In this document: piece by piece, positions 44,597-54,472 of the stretch | Layout: every line of letters starts with the position of its first letter | Position numbering within the stretch: position 1 is the stretch's first letter | Assembly: GCF_001895925.1 (NCBI RefSeq) | Contig: NZ_MPPI01000009.1 | Span: 137,244 to 201,243, forward strand | Direction: 5' to 3' | From: Phormidesmis priestleyi ULC007 | GTDB taxonomy: Bacteria > Cyanobacteriota > Cyanobacteriia > Leptolyngbyales > Leptolyngbyaceae | Length of the DNA: 64,000 nucleotides | Program-made: the position numbers and the translations under genes | The notes under the pieces: generated by a model | What the model was told of the DNA's origin: nothing | Database searches by the model: none | What the model saw: the letters and a program-made list of their open reading frames with translations, nothing else

Positions 44597-45058
44597 TTAT
44601 GCAGATTCAGGATTAAGTTTGCTCATTTCCCAGGTGGTGTAGGTGCCGATCGGACTCCACAGCAAGTAAGGGACTAACAAGAGCGCCGCAGTGCCAGAGA
44701 CTTGCATCACAAAAAATGTCAGAATCAAGCCTAAGATGAACCCCACCCCGCCGATGATGGTGCCATAGTTGAGCCGTCGCGTCCACAGCATCACCGGGGA
44801 ATAGAGCACGATTACCACTTCTACCAGCAGATAAAACGCCATTAACGCCCAACTTTGGGTAAGCTCCCACACGATGTAGGCTGACCACGCGCCGCAGATA
44901 AAGACGATCGTCCAGATCACCGGAATTAAAGCTTCAAACGTCAGCCAATTGGGACGACGCAATCGTGCAAACCACTTTACGTCTTTGGGTCTGAGCAGTC
45001 CACTCCCAAAGGCAACGAGAAACGTGACGGCTCCGATTATCATCCACGACTTGATCAT
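44597..45058 (-). CDS. TspO/MBR-family tryptophan-rich membrane protein
   Basis: A 153-residue protein with five membrane helices. The family marker WFARLRRPNWLTFEALIPVIW (about 29-49) matches TspO, and further Trp residues follow in helices 2-5 (ICGAWSAYIVWEL, WSPIGTYTTWEM). TspO binds porphyrins and responds to stress in cyanobacteria. It lies between cyclophilin and the suf operon terminator. Function in this organism is inferred. Confidence 0.9.
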   Translation of the reverse strand: MIKSWMIIGAVTFLVAFGSGLLRPKDVKWFARLRRPNWLTFEALIPVIWTIVFICGAWSAYIVWELTQSWALMAFYLLVEVVIVLYSPVMLWTRRLNYGTIIGGVGFILGLILTFFVMQVSGTAALLLVPYLLWSPIGTYTTWEMSKLNPESA

Positions 45059-45085
45059 GTCTCTAACCTTTAATAACTTTAAATA

Positions 45086-45125
45086 AAAAAGCGCTTGAAG
45101 ACTTAGCGTGTCATCAAGCGTTTAT
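45086..45125 (-). terminator. Rho-independent-like terminator of the suf operon
   Basis: On the minus strand, AACGCTTGA and TCAAGCG(C)TT pair around a loop of about 15 nt and are followed by TTTTTTAT. It is 69 bp downstream of the sufS stop. Confidence 0.75.
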
Positions 45126-45193
45126 TGTGTCAGAGATTTCCTTAAGCAACCATCAATCTTTAGATGCGATCGCCCCCATCCAAAAGAGCGAAC

Positions 45194-46453
45194 TTAGGCA
45201 AAAACTTCACCAAAAAATTCAACCGCTTCTTTCAGTGAGGCAATAAAGACATCAATCTCTTCACGAGTGTTGTAGAAATATAAGCTGGCTCGTGCAGTCG
45301 ATTGCGCTTTGAGATGGCGGTGAAGCGGCTGGGTGCAGTGATGCCCTGCCCGGATTGCGATTCCTGCCTGATCTAAAATTGTAGACAAATCGTGAGGATG
45401 CACTTCGCCTGCCGTAAATGCCGCTAATGCCGCTCGTCCGCTTCCATCTGCGTTTGGTTGAGGCCCATAAATCCGAAGCTCAGGGATTTCTTTCAGTTTG
45501 TGAAAAAGATATGCGGTGAGTTCTTCTTCGTAGGCGTGAATCTTGTCCATGCCGATGTTGGTCAAATAATCGACGGCTGCGCCTAGCCCGATCGCTTCTG
45601 CGATCGCGGGAGTCCCCGCTTCAAATTTGTGAGGCAAATCGGCATAAGTGGCGTGATCTAAAAAGACATCGGCAATCATCTCGCCACCGCCGAGAAAGGG
45701 AGGCATCGATCGCAGCAGATCCAATTTGCCGTAGAGAAAGCCAATCCCAGTCGGGGCACACATTTTGTGACCCGAACCGACCAACCAATCGCAATCGATA
45801 TCTTGCACGTTGATCGTCATGTGAGGCAAACTCTGACAGGCATCAATCAACACTTTTACGCCGTAGCGATGCGCCTCTGCACAAATCTCTTTAACAGGAT
45901 TAATGCAGCCCAGCGTATTCGAGACGTGGACAACAGAAACAATCTTCGTTCTATCTGACAACAACGACTTGAATTGCTCGAAATCAAATTCTTCTGTATC
46001 AGTCAGCCCGACAAACTTCAGCACTGCTCCCGTTCTCTGAGCCAACATCTGCCACGGAATCAGATTGCTATGATGCTCCATCACCGACAAAATAATCTCG
46101 TCCCCAGACTTTAAGGTGCTTCCCCACGAATAGGCGACGAGGTTAATCGCTTCGCTGGCGTTGCGCGTGTAGACAATCTCTTGCCGAGATGCCGCATTCA
46201 CAAAGGCAGCTACTTTATCGCGTGCGCCTTCGTAGCCATCCGTCGCTCGTGAACTGAGTGTGTGAACGCCGCGATGCACGTTGGCGTTATCGTGTTCGTA
46301 ATAGTGACGCAACGCATCGAGAACGGCGATCGGCTTCTGCGAGGTCGCCGCATTATCGAGATAAACCAAAGGCTTGCCGTGAATTTGCTGGTGCAGAATC
46401 GGGAAGTCAGATCGCACTTTGGCGGCAATGGTCTTTTCTTGAATAATAGTCAT
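45194..46453 (-). CDS. sufS: Cysteine desulfurase SufS
   Basis: A 419-residue PLP-dependent class II (group II) cysteine desulfurase that takes sulfur from cysteine and passes it as persulfide for Fe-S assembly. The PLP-lysine motif [11 protein letters not shown] lies near residue 231. The persulfide cysteine is in [12 protein letters not shown] (about Cys373). [12 protein letters not shown] and [16 protein letters not shown] are the family N-terminus. It is last in the suf operon, 25 bp after sufD. No SufE lies in the window. Confidence 0.97.
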   Translation of the reverse strand: MTIIQEKTIAAKVRSDFPILHQQIHGKPLVYLDNAATSQKPIAVLDALRHYYEHDNANVHRGVHTLSSRATDGYEGARDKVAAFVNAASRQEIVYTRNASEAINLVAYSWGSTLKSGDEIILSVMEHHSNLIPWQMLAQRTGAVLKFVGLTDTEEFDFEQFKSLLSDRTKIVSVVHVSNTLGCINPVKEICAEAHRYGVKVLIDACQSLPHMTINVQDIDCDWLVGSGHKMCAPTGIGFLYGKLDLLRSMPPFLGGGEMIADVFLDHATYADLPHKFEAGTPAIAEAIGLGAAVDYLTNIGMDKIHAYEEELTAYLFHKLKEIPELRIYGPQPNADGSGRAALAAFTAGEVHPHDLSTILDQAGIAIRAGHHCTQPLHRHLKAQSTARASLYFYNTREEIDVFIASLKEAVEFFGEVFA

Positions 46454-46477
46454 CTTAGAGGAAGGGTGATGAGGGAT

Positions 46478-47821
46478 TTAGAGTTGTTGAGTTCGGATGG
46501 TAGTGGTGAGATTGGCTTTGAGAGACGCGACTGGGATGTGATTGATGATCTCGATCGCAAACGCATACGTCAACAATTTACGGGCTTCTTCTTGGTTTAA
46601 GCCTCGACTTTGCAGATAAAACACTTCGTCATCTTCGAGTTGGCTGACTGTTGCGCCGTGGGCACATTTGACGTTATCGGCAGTGATTTCTAGCTGAGGT
46701 TTAGTGTCAACTCTGGCTCTCGGAGAGAGGAGCAGATTTCGGCTGAGTTGAGCGGCGTTCGTCAGTTGTGCAGCTTGCGGGACAGAGACTTTGCCGTTGA
46801 AAATGGCATGAGCACGATCGCCGACAATACATTTCTGCACCTGATCGCTCGTTCCATAAGGTTTAGTAAAGGCAATCTTGCTGTGAGTGTCGCCGACTTG
46901 CTCACCGTTGATCATCGTCAGCCCGTTGAGCGTAGTTTGCGTCTGCTCACCCGTCTGATAAACCTCTAAATTGTGGCGAGAAATCTTAGCACCTAAGCTA
47001 ATCGCATTGCAGGTATAGCGAGAATCACGAGCTTGAGACACAACAGTTTTGCCAATGTGAAACGCTGTCTCACCTTCTCTCTGAACTCTAGTGTGACTTA
47101 CCTGGGCGTTCTCGGCGATCGCGATCTCCGTCACGGCGTTGGTGAAATATCCGCCGTCTGCGATCGTCACATACTCTTCAATCAGCGTCAGGCTACTGCC
47201 CGATTCTGCAATCACGAGACAGCGAGGATGGGAAATCGTAGCGGTGTCGCCAGAAGTGGATACAAAAAGTAGTTGAATCGGCGTTTCGACTTCTTGATTT
47301 TTAGGGACGTGTACGATCGCAGCATCGATCAAGCTTGCCGTATTCAGAACTGTAAAAACTTCCTCTGAACCCTGCTGTTTTGCCAAATAATTCTGCAAAG
47401 ACGGGATCAATTGAATGCCAGCACTCAAATTGCCAACGAGAACGCCTTCGGGCAAATCGTCTACAGCCGATAGATCGGGCGCGTAAATCCCATTCACAAA
47501 CACGAGGCGACTGTTCACCGCTTCGGGCAAAATGAACGATTCGATTTGAGCAAAGCTAATTGTCGGCTGATCGTGAATCGGTTGAAAATTGATTTGCACC
47601 AGCGATGACAGATCGGTGAATCGCCATTCTTCATCGCGTGTGGTGGGAATCGCTAACTCTTGAGCGATCGCCAGTGCCCGATCGCGCACTCCCTGCAATT
47701 CAGCCAGTTCTGCTGACAATTCAGGACGTGACTTTAGCAATCCCGCCAGATAGGCGGCGCGATCGACTCTCGCTTTTAGAGTCGGCTCGATCGCATGGGC
47801 AGGAGCGGATTCAATACTCAT
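46478..47821 (-). CDS. sufD: Fe-S cluster assembly protein SufD
   Basis: 447 residues from ATG 47821 ([13 protein letters not shown]), whose start overlaps the sufC stop by 3 bases; the longer upstream frame is unlikely. The C-terminal SufBD beta-helix has [19 protein letters not shown] and [17 protein letters not shown]. As part of the SufBCD scaffold it helps recruit iron and build [4Fe-4S] clusters. Confidence 0.96.
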   Translation of the reverse strand: MSIESAPAHAIEPTLKARVDRAAYLAGLLKSRPELSAELAELQGVRDRALAIAQELAIPTTRDEEWRFTDLSSLVQINFQPIHDQPTISFAQIESFILPEAVNSRLVFVNGIYAPDLSAVDDLPEGVLVGNLSAGIQLIPSLQNYLAKQQGSEEVFTVLNTASLIDAAIVHVPKNQEVETPIQLLFVSTSGDTATISHPRCLVIAESGSSLTLIEEYVTIADGGYFTNAVTEIAIAENAQVSHTRVQREGETAFHIGKTVVSQARDSRYTCNAISLGAKISRHNLEVYQTGEQTQTTLNGLTMINGEQVGDTHSKIAFTKPYGTSDQVQKCIVGDRAHAIFNGKVSVPQAAQLTNAAQLSRNLLLSPRARVDTKPQLEITADNVKCAHGATVSQLEDDEVFYLQSRGLNQEEARKLLTYAFAIEIINHIPVASLKANLTTTIRTQQL

Positions 47822-48606
47822 CGCGCTACCTCCGCCGCTTCTTCTTCGCGCACCCATTCATAACCACGAGCTTCTAGCTCAAAAGCCAGTTCTTTGCCGC
47901 CTGTGGTGAGAATGCGTCCACCTTCCATAACGTGAACAAAATCGGGGACGATGTAATCCAGCAAACGCTGATAGTGAGTAATCATCAGAATCGCGTTGTC
48001 AAACTTTCTAAGTTGATTGACTCCGTTGGCGACGATTTTCAACGCGTCGATATCTAAACCAGAATCGATTTCGTCGAGAATGCCAAGCTTGGGTTCTAAA
48101 AGTGCCATTTGCAGAATTTCGTTGCGCTTTTTCTCACCGCCAGAAAAGCCTTCATTCACACTGCGGCTGAGGAAAGCAGCATCCATTTTCAGCAGATCTA
48201 ACTTGGTGCGAACTAACTCATCAAAGTCAAACGAATCTAATTCTTCTAAACCTTCTTGTTTTCGCTTGGCGTTATAGGAGACGCGCAAAAAGTCTAAGTT
48301 GCTGACACCCGGAATTTCTAACGGATATTGGAAGGCGAGAAACACACCGGATTTTGCCCGATCGTCCGGCTCCATTTCCAACAAATTCTGTCCCCGAAAA
48401 GTGACCTCGCCAGCAGTCACTTTGTAAGCGGGATGCCCTGCCAAAATCTTAGAAAAAGTACTTTTTCCTGATCCATTTGGCCCCATAATCGCGTGAATTT
48501 CACCCGCCTTAATTTCCAGATTCAAACCTTTGAGAATCTGAGTATCACCTACATCTGCGGTCAGATCTTTAACCGATAAAATAACTTCGCTGTTTTCGTT
48601 AATCAC
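47818..48606 (-). CDS. sufC: Fe-S cluster assembly ATPase SufC
   Basis: A 262-residue ABC ATPase of the Suf scaffold. Walker A is [13 protein letters not shown], signature [13 protein letters not shown], Walker [13 protein letters not shown]. Its GTG start directly abuts the stop of the preceding nuclease-like gene, so translation of sufC may now depend on that upstream gene. It drives conformational change in SufBD. Confidence 0.96.
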   Translation of the reverse strand: MINENSEVILSVKDLTADVGDTQILKGLNLEIKAGEIHAIMGPNGSGKSTFSKILAGHPAYKVTAGEVTFRGQNLLEMEPDDRAKSGVFLAFQYPLEIPGVSNLDFLRVSYNAKRKQEGLEELDSFDFDELVRTKLDLLKMDAAFLSRSVNEGFSGGEKKRNEILQMALLEPKLGILDEIDSGLDIDALKIVANGVNQLRKFDNAILMITHYQRLLDYIVPDFVHVMEGGRILTTGGKELAFELEARGYEWVREEEAAEVAR

Positions 48607-49239
48607 TCAATAGACCTCTTTCACTACGCTAATCTGTTTCAGAATTCTGAACACTTCATACAGCTCATTTCCAGGGTTACGGATCGCAAACTCCCTAGAA
48701 ACGGCATACTGCGAAACTGTGTCTTTAATCAATTTAATGAACACAAAAGTTCCACCCGTCACAATCAAACCAAAACCGGGCTGATTAGGATGTGGATTTG
48801 CCAGCATATATGCTAGAAGTTGCGCTAGTCCAGCTTCCATGGAGAAAGAGAATCTTTTAGACTCGATCACTGCAACCCAAAATTGCTCTCTCATCAGCAA
48901 AATGTCAATCTGTCCTCGAACGATTGTGCCTTCATCTTCAGCAGTTATCTCGATCGACTGTTCAGTCTTAATTTGAAAGGGAGGCAGAAAGAAGTCTGCC
49001 AGAAATAGGAATGGCCCTAAAATCGTAATTTGAATGGTTTTCTCTAGCAGGGGCGGATCACGTACCAAGTTCAGGTATCCCGCCCTTACTTTGTCGAGAA
49101 ATTGCTTCTGATCATCAGTGACTTCTGGTAGGTCGTCTTGCCATTCACGAAAAAACTGCCCGTCCTCAGTAAGTTGAAGTCCAAACTGAAGCGTTAAGTC
49201 TCTCAGGGTTACGTTTTTGGCTTGAATGGTTTGAGTCAT
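48607..49239 (-). CDS. PD-(D/E)XK nuclease-like protein inserted in the suf operon
   Basis: 210 residues. The core RGQIDILLMREQFWVAVIES with the following KRFSFSMEAGLAQLLAYML shows the D...ExK arrangement of restriction-endonuclease folds, like the N-terminal domain of HsdR-type proteins, and no other domain. It lies between sufB and sufC on the same strand with no gap to sufC. A TIR element lies between it and sufB. This position is not part of the standard Suf gene order. The role is unknown; it may be an accessory or defence-type gene or a nucleic-acid-binding protein. Confidence 0.75.
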   Translation of the reverse strand: MTQTIQAKNVTLRDLTLQFGLQLTEDGQFFREWQDDLPEVTDDQKQFLDKVRAGYLNLVRDPPLLEKTIQITILGPFLFLADFFLPPFQIKTEQSIEITAEDEGTIVRGQIDILLMREQFWVAVIESKRFSFSMEAGLAQLLAYMLANPHPNQPGFGLIVTGGTFVFIKLIKDTVSQYAVSREFAIRNPGNELYEVFRILKQISVVKEVY

Positions 49240-49426
49240 TATTTCACCCCTCCCCTTTCAGCAATTCTGTCGTTGTTGCTGGGTTTCTCCGTGTTTCGAT
49301 CCAATAGGAAAATGATGCTTGAACCACTCCATTTGGAACTGGAACTGAATCTGCTTTTCCAGACTTGATTGATTCTTGATTTTAAAGAACGGGAGACTTG
49401 GCTCTCCATTTAGAATTTGCAGAATT

Positions 49427-49507
49427 CGCTATAGCCAGGGAGAAAGAGATTCGTTCAAACACTGCAAGAATGCTTGCCGTAACTCGATTTTCTCCCTGGC
49501 TATAGCG
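49427..49507. repeat. 81-bp element with 19-bp perfect terminal inverted repeats
   Basis: CGCTATAGCCAGGGAGAAA (49427-49445) is exactly inverted at 49489-49507. It contains no ORF. It lies between sufB and the inserted nuclease-like gene. It could be a MITE or an mRNA-processing hairpin. Confidence 0.85.
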
Positions 49508-49536
49508 TGAGAAGAGTGGGCTAGGCATCTCAGAAT

Positions 49537-50973
49537 CTACCCTACAGAACCTTCAAGCTTGAGGCTGAGGAGCCGATCGGCTTCAACCGCAAACTCCATC
49601 GGCAACTGGTTAAACACATCCTTACAAAAGCCACTAATCATCATCGAGATCGCGTCTTCTGGTGAAATACCACGCTGGCTGAAGTAGAACAACTGGTCTT
49701 CCCCAATCTTGGAGGTAGACGCTTCGTGTTCGACTTTGCTCTGGTTGTTTTGCACCTGAATGTAAGGGAACGTGTTTGCTTGGGCACGATCGCCGATCAG
49801 CATCGAGTCACACTGCGAATAGTTGCGCGCACCTGTGGCTTTGGGCCCGATCTTCACCAAACCGCGATAGCTGTTGTGCGACTGACCCGCCGAAATCCCT
49901 TTTGAGATGATCGTGCTGCGGGTGTTTTTGCCGATGTGGAACATTTTGGTTCCGGTGTCGGCTTGCTGGTGGTGATTGGTCAACGCCACGGAGTAAAACT
50001 CACCGACGGAGTTATCGCCGACTAGCACACAGCTTGGATATTTCCAGGTGATCGCAGAACCCGTCTCGACTTGTGTCCAGGAGATTTTGGAGTTCACACC
50101 CTGACACAACCCGCGTTTGGTGACGAAATTGTAGATGCCGCCTTTGCCATTCGCGTCACCTGCATACCAGTTCTGCACCGTGGAATATTTGATGTCAGCG
50201 TTATCAAGAGCAACTAGCTCAACCACCGCCGCATGAAGCTGATTGGTGTCAAACATCGGAGCCGTGCAGCCTTCGAGATAGCTGACCTGACTGCCTTCTT
50301 CAGCAATAATCAGCGTTCGTTCAAACTGACCCGAATCGCCATTATTGATGCGGAAGTAAGTAGACAATTCCATTGGGCACTTCACGCCTTTGGGGATGTA
50401 GACGAAAGAGCCATCACTAAACACAGCAGAGTTAAGCGCTGCAAAGTAATTGTCGCCAACGGGCACCACGCTTCCCAGATATTTCTTGACTAATTCAGGA
50501 TATTCCCGCACGGCTTCAGAGATCGAGCAGAAGATCACGCCGTCTTTAGCAAGCTTTTCTTTAAAGGTGGTGGCGACTGAAACGCTATCAAAAATCGCAT
50601 CGACTGCCACATTGCTCAAGCGCTTTTGCTCAGACAGAGAAATGCCTAACTTTTCAAAGGCTTCCAGCATCTCTGGATCAACTTCATCCAGGCTCTTTTT
50701 CTTCTCTTTGAGCTTGGGCGCAGAGTAGTAAATAATGTCTTGATAATCGATCGCCGGATATCCCACATGGGCCCAATCTGGTTCGGTCATTTTCAGCCAT
50801 TGCCGATATGCTTTGAGTCGAAACTCCAGCATAAATTCCGGCTCTTCTTTCTTGGTCGAAATCAGCCGCACCATCTCTTCGCTCAACCCACGAGGAATAG
50901 TGTCGGATTCGATATCAGTGACGAACCCGTATTTGTAAGGCTGGTTTACCAGATTTTGAACAGTTGAAGTCAT
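49537..50973 (-). CDS. sufB: Fe-S cluster assembly protein SufB
   Basis: A 478-residue SufBCD scaffold subunit: [20 protein letters not shown] start and the beta-helix with [20 protein letters not shown] and [21 protein letters not shown]-terminal [20 protein letters not shown] is strongly conserved. Accepts sulfur and iron during [4Fe-4S] assembly. It starts at an ATG, 69 bp after ftrC, and is under the SufR operator region further upstream. Confidence 0.97.
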   Translation of the reverse strand: MTSTVQNLVNQPYKYGFVTDIESDTIPRGLSEEMVRLISTKKEEPEFMLEFRLKAYRQWLKMTEPDWAHVGYPAIDYQDIIYYSAPKLKEKKKSLDEVDPEMLEAFEKLGISLSEQKRLSNVAVDAIFDSVSVATTFKEKLAKDGVIFCSISEAVREYPELVKKYLGSVVPVGDNYFAALNSAVFSDGSFVYIPKGVKCPMELSTYFRINNGDSGQFERTLIIAEEGSQVSYLEGCTAPMFDTNQLHAAVVELVALDNADIKYSTVQNWYAGDANGKGGIYNFVTKRGLCQGVNSKISWTQVETGSAITWKYPSCVLVGDNSVGEFYSVALTNHHQQADTGTKMFHIGKNTRSTIISKGISAGQSHNSYRGLVKIGPKATGARNYSQCDSMLIGDRAQANTFPYIQVQNNQSKVEHEASTSKIGEDQLFYFSQRGISPEDAISMMISGFCKDVFNQLPMEFAVEADRLLSLKLEGSVG

Positions 50974-51041
50974 CGATCGTGTTCTCTTTTCTCAAGGGCG
51001 AGGAAGGGCTTAAGGATCAGGAATCTGATCCTCAATCCTGA

Positions 51042-51404
51042 TTAGGCATGGTTGGTCGTGGCACGAATTTCGTCAAAGGTGATGGCTTGCATCTCACCTG
51101 CAAAATCGTTATCTGGGGTCAGAAATAGCAAACAGTGGCACTCTTTGCGCTCACGCATGGGGACACAGGGGCAGTTCCAATAAGCGGCTGAGACTTCGGC
51201 TTCTTTGTCTTCATAGTGGCGACAGGGGCAAAGGGGAGCGCCCAAGTCATCTTTATGCTTGGCAAGCCCTTCGATCACCACTGCCGTCACGCCGGGATCG
51301 ACGCAAAAATAAGTGCCTGTGCGCTTGGCGTAGGTTTCTGAAAAGTGCCTCATCGCTTCGAGGCTTTTATCTGATGCTTGGGTGTTTGGGGTTTCTGTAT
51401 TCAT
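51042..51404 (-). CDS. ftrC: Ferredoxin-thioredoxin reductase catalytic chain
   Basis: 120 residues from ATG 51404 (MNTETPNTQASDKSLEAM). The CPC, CPC and CHC cysteine pairs (PLCPCRHYED, WNCPCVPMRE, ECHCLLF) hold the [4Fe-4S] cluster and active disulfide that pass electrons from ferredoxin to thioredoxin. Located in the cytoplasm, it links photosynthetic light to enzyme regulation. It is first in the suf operon here, so it shares SufR control with its own cluster supply. Confidence 0.96.
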   Translation of the reverse strand: MNTETPNTQASDKSLEAMRHFSETYAKRTGTYFCVDPGVTAVVIEGLAKHKDDLGAPLCPCRHYEDKEAEVSAAYWNCPCVPMRERKECHCLLFLTPDNDFAGEMQAITFDEIRATTNHA

Positions 51405-51445
51405 AACCAGAACGACACTACATCCAATAGATCTTATAATTAAAA

Positions 51446-51459
51446 CAACATCTTTGTTG
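51446..51459. promoter_or_regulatory. SufR-type operator 1 (CAAC-N6-GTTG)
   Basis: CAAC ATCTTT GTTG. It matches the inverted-repeat operator reported for SufR in Synechocystis (CAAC-N6-GTTG). It lies 42 bp upstream of the ftrC start. Confidence 0.85.
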
Positions 51460-51486
51460 CTCAACTTCCATTCTAAGGTACTTTAG

Positions 51487-51500
51487 CAACAATAACGTTG
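51487..51500. promoter_or_regulatory. SufR-type operator 2 (CAAC-N6-GTTG)
   Basis: CAAC AATAAC GTTG, 28 bases from operator 1 and 43 bases from the sufR start. Two identical-format operators in the divergent promoter region fit autoregulation of sufR and repression of the ftrC-suf operon when holo-SufR carries its cluster. Confidence 0.85.
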
Positions 51501-51542
51501 TTTAAGTCAAGTTTTTTGTCTTAGATTTCTGTGAGCTTTAGG

Positions 51543-52184
51543 ATGACCACGACTCAACAGCCCTCTACCAAACAAGACATCTTGCATCAACTTTTGAAGC
51601 AGGGTCAATCAACCGCTCAAGAATTGGCGGAACAGTTGCAGGTGAGTCCGCAGGCAATTCGTCGCCATCTCAAAGATTTGGAAACAGAAGGGCTAATCTT
51701 GCACCAGGCGATGCAGACGGGGATGGGTCGTCCCAATCATGTCTACACCTTGAGTCGAGAGGGTCGATCGCAGTTTCCCGATCGCTACAATGATTTTGCG
51801 GTGTCTCTCCTCGATACGTTGGCAGAAACGGTCGGGCGCGATCAAGTGAGTTCGATTCTCCGTAGACAATGGGAGCGCAAGGGCATCGAATATCGGGAGA
51901 ATTTGGGAGAGAGTGACTTGTCCGATCGCGTCAACAAACTCGTTGAACTACGGCGACTAGAGGGCTATATGGCAGAATGTCACGAGATTGACCCCGATAC
52001 GACTCCCAAATTTGTGTTGACCGAATATAATTGTGCAATTTCTCAAATTGCGGAGTCATTTCCCAGCGTTTGCGGTCACGAGTTAGAAATGTTTGAGTTA
52101 GCCTTGCCGGATTGTCGGGTCGATCGCACTCACTGGCTCGTCAAAGGTGAACATCGCTGTGGATATCTAATTCAGCCCAAATAA
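51543..52184 (+). CDS. sufR: Iron-sulfur cluster biosynthesis transcriptional regulator SufR
   Basis: 213 residues from ATG 51543 (MTTTQQPSTKQDILHQLL). The N-terminal winged helix includes ELAEQLQVSPQAIRRHLKDL. The three C-terminal cysteines (CHEID..., YNCAIS..., VCGHE) hold the [4Fe-4S] cluster sensed by the protein. It represses the divergent suf operon when clusters are abundant. Two operators lie directly upstream. Confidence 0.95.
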   Translation: MTTTQQPSTKQDILHQLLKQGQSTAQELAEQLQVSPQAIRRHLKDLETEGLILHQAMQTGMGRPNHVYTLSREGRSQFPDRYNDFAVSLLDTLAETVGRDQVSSILRRQWERKGIEYRENLGESDLSDRVNKLVELRRLEGYMAECHEIDPDTTPKFVLTEYNCAISQIAESFPSVCGHELEMFELALPDCRVDRTHWLVKGEHRCGYLIQPK

Positions 52185-52283
52185 TCGTGATTTACGGCTT
52201 TTGGATCGATCGGCGCGTAGGCAAAACGTTCGGATGACGAGCCTGTCTGATAAAATAGCGGCGTTGTTACCCTAAATACATCT

Positions 52284-52787
52284 TTGAGCCAGTCGATCGA
52301 TCTACCCAAAGTCGATGATTTTTTGCAAGAGCTAGCCACCATTCAGCAAACGGGTTCTAAGCGAATCGCCTTGCTGGGTTCTCGTCATGTGCCCATCACT
52401 CACCAAAATTTGATTGAGATGATGAGCTATGCCCTGGTTTTAGAAGGAAATCGTCTGATTACATCCGGCTCTACCGGAACCAACTTTGCAGCCATTCGGG
52501 GTGCGCTGCGTGCCGATCCCAGTCTGCTGACGGTGATCTTGCCCCAAACAATGGATCGCCAACCTCGCGAATCTCGCGAACAGCTCGAAAACGTTATGAA
52601 TTTGGTCGAAAACCCTGAGAACAATAGTCTTTCTCTAGCTGAAGCCAGCGCTTTGTGTAACCGGGAAATTATTTCTCGGTGTCAGCAGTTGATCAGTTTT
52701 GCGTTTCACGACAGCCGAACGCTGCTGCAAACCTGCCAAGATGCAGAAGATCAGCGCAAGATCGTAACCTTATTTTATTTCGATTAG
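52284..52787 (+). CDS. DprA/SMF-like Rossmann-fold protein
   Basis: 167 residues, starting at a TTG as no ATG is available in frame before the fold begins. GSKRIALLGSRHVPITHQNL, ITSGSTGTNFAAIRGALRA and LTVILPQTM match a DprA/LOG-like nucleotide-binding Rossmann fold, but it lacks the longer extra domains of DprA. A short cyanobacterial family; the role is not established, perhaps nucleotide or DNA binding. Confidence 0.65.
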   Translation: MSQSIDLPKVDDFLQELATIQQTGSKRIALLGSRHVPITHQNLIEMMSYALVLEGNRLITSGSTGTNFAAIRGALRADPSLLTVILPQTMDRQPRESREQLENVMNLVENPENNSLSLAEASALCNREIISRCQQLISFAFHDSRTLLQTCQDAEDQRKIVTLFYFD

Positions 52788-52797
52788 GAAATTAGTC

Positions 52798-53229
52798 ATG
52801 AGCGTGTTTGGACTGTCTACCTCGACGATCTTGCTGAGTGCGATCGCGGCTGCTGCCGTTTTGGTCTATCTGCCCTTTCTCGTGGTGGGATATGCCCGCG
52901 TCACGGCTGGCTATGACAAAGAAATGAGGGCGGCTCCCCGCGCTGCGTTTGACAAACTTCCTGCCTTTGGTCAACGGGCAACGTGGGCACATCAAAACTC
53001 GTGGGAGTCGTTTATGTTGTTTAGCGTCGCAGCGCTAATGGCATACGTGACGGGTCAAACCTCTGAATCTGTCACTTGGGCAGCCATTGCTTATCTCCCC
53101 ATCCGCTTGATCTACTCAGCCGCCTACATCTTCAACGTGCCCATACTCCGTTCTTTAATGTTTGCCCTTGGCTCAACGTGCATTTTTACCTTGATTGCCG
53201 CGAGCATTACTAGCACCATTAAAGGATAG
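52798..53229 (+). CDS. MAPEG family membrane protein
   Basis: 143 residues with four membrane helices: a first one near 10-30, then RAAFDKLPAFGQRATWAHQN and the SWESFMLFSVAALMAYVTGQ helix, with glutathione/eicosanoid-metabolism homology. Bacterial members are membrane-bound and often of unknown activity. It starts at an ATG, 10 bp after the previous gene. Confidence 0.85.
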   Translation: MSVFGLSTSTILLSAIAAAAVLVYLPFLVVGYARVTAGYDKEMRAAPRAAFDKLPAFGQRATWAHQNSWESFMLFSVAALMAYVTGQTSESVTWAAIAYLPIRLIYSAAYIFNVPILRSLMFALGSTCIFTLIAASITSTIKG

Positions 53230-53259
53230 TTGCCCTGTCCCCTGTCCCTCTATTTTCCT

Positions 53260-53751
53260 ATGGCTTCTACTTTTTCTTTTGATGTGGTCAGTGACTTCGA
53301 TCGCCAAGAACTCGTCAACGCGGTTGATCAAACCAATCGCGAGATCATTGCTCGTTATGATCTCAAAGACACCAAAACGACTTTAGAACTGGGTGAAGAC
53401 GCGATCGTCATCAGCACCGACAGCGAATTTACCCTAGATGCAATTCAGACCATTCTGCAAATCAAGTCTGCCAAGCGCAATCTATCGCTCAAGATTTTTG
53501 ACTATGGCAAAGTAGAATCTGCCAGTGGCAATCGAGTGCGGCAAGAGATCAAGCTTAAAAAAGGACTCACGCCAGAAGTCGCTAAACAGATCACCAAGCT
53601 GATTCGAGACGAGTTTAAGAAGGTGCAAGGCTCGATTCAAGGCGATGCGGTGCGCGTTTCTGCTAAAGCGAAAGATGATCTGCAAGGCGTGATGCAGCGA
53701 TTAAAGCAGGAAGATTATCCGATGGCGTTGCAGTTTAACAACTATCGGTAA
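53260..53751 (+). CDS. YajQ family nucleotide-binding protein
   Basis: 163 residues from ATG 53260 ([20 protein letters not shown]); the in-frame TTG at 53230 is unlikely. Typical blocks: [40 protein letters not shown] and [20 protein letters not shown]. The family includes proteins that bind nucleotides, cyclic-di-GMP among them. The ligand here is not known. Confidence 0.95.
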   Translation: MASTFSFDVVSDFDRQELVNAVDQTNREIIARYDLKDTKTTLELGEDAIVISTDSEFTLDAIQTILQIKSAKRNLSLKIFDYGKVESASGNRVRQEIKLKKGLTPEVAKQITKLIRDEFKKVQGSIQGDAVRVSAKAKDDLQGVMQRLKQEDYPMALQFNNYR

Positions 53752-53886
53752 TCAGACTTTTTGGGAGTCGATCGCTCAAAAATAATTTTCGAGTGAGTTC
53801 TGCGATCGTAGATTGGGCACAATAGGCGCGGTCTGATGATTCTCAAACATCGCTAGACCACGAAAATACTTACCCAAGAGAAAATT

Positions 53887-54357
53887 ATGCCTAAGCGTCG
53901 GTTGCCAACCAAAGGGACTCAAAGTCAAGTTGCGCTCGAACCAGAAGTCGCGATCGCCGCGATCGCCATCTTTGCTGCCTATGCAGACGAAGAGGTTAAC
54001 GAAGACGAAGGCTATGCCCTCGATGAAATGCTTTCTGGTCTTGGTATTGGCTTGTACGAAGATTTTTCAGACGAAGACCTGCACGAATTGGGTGCCAAAG
54101 TCAGTGCGCTCGTGCAAGAAGAAGGCGCAGACGCAGTGTTTGCCCAAGCGATCGAGTCTTTGTCCGATCGTGACCTCAAAGAAGTTGCCTTCATCGTGAC
54201 AATGGCAGTTCTTGCGGTAGATGGTGAAGTGCCTGAAGCTGAAGAAGAATACTTAGAAGATTTGCGTCAGGCGCTCAAAATCTCTGACGATCGCGCTCAA
54301 GAACTGATGGCTGAAATGTTTTCTGACGAAGAAGAGGAAGAGGAAGAGGAAGAATAA
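53887..54357 (+). CDS. TerB-like acidic protein
   Basis: 156 residues: a TerB-type helical domain (about 20-145) with AIFAAYADEEVNEDEGYALD and VLAVDGEVPEAEEEYLEDL. The two helical halves resemble the duplicated TerB metal-binding fold. The C-terminus is an unbroken Glu run (EEEEEEEEE). It is followed by its own terminator. A role in metal or tellurite stress is inferred only from the family; the metallothionein gene follows. Confidence 0.8.
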   Translation: MPKRRLPTKGTQSQVALEPEVAIAAIAIFAAYADEEVNEDEGYALDEMLSGLGIGLYEDFSDEDLHELGAKVSALVQEEGADAVFAQAIESLSDRDLKEVAFIVTMAVLAVDGEVPEAEEEYLEDLRQALKISDDRAQELMAEMFSDEEEEEEEEE

Positions 54358-54373
54358 AGTGTAGTGAGCGATC

Positions 54374-54406
54374 GTAGGGAGTTTTCCAATCTGCTCCCTA
54401 CTTTTT
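54374..54406 (+). terminator. Rho-independent terminator after the TerB-like gene
   Basis: The stem GTAGGGAG/CTCCCTAC encloses a 12-nt loop and is followed by TTTTT. It is 17 bases after the stop codon. Confidence 0.9.
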
Positions 54407-54421
54407 ATTGAATTTAATATA

Positions 54422-54435
54422 TGAATGTCTGTTCA
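54422..54435. promoter_or_regulatory. SmtB/ArsR-type operator (TGAA-N6-TTCA)
   Basis: TGAA TGTCTG TTCA, 38 bases upstream of the metallothionein start. It has the same core layout (TGAA-N6-TTCA within a 12-2-12 repeat) as the smtA operator bound by the zinc sensor SmtB. The sensor gene is not in the window. Confidence 0.7.
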
Positions 54436-54472
54436 CATGTTATGGTGAAGACACAAACCAAAGGAGACTATC

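Noticed and set aside
48604..48609. Frameshift between the nuclease-like gene and sufC
   Set aside because: The stop and the sufC GTG simply abut, and both proteins have complete ends.
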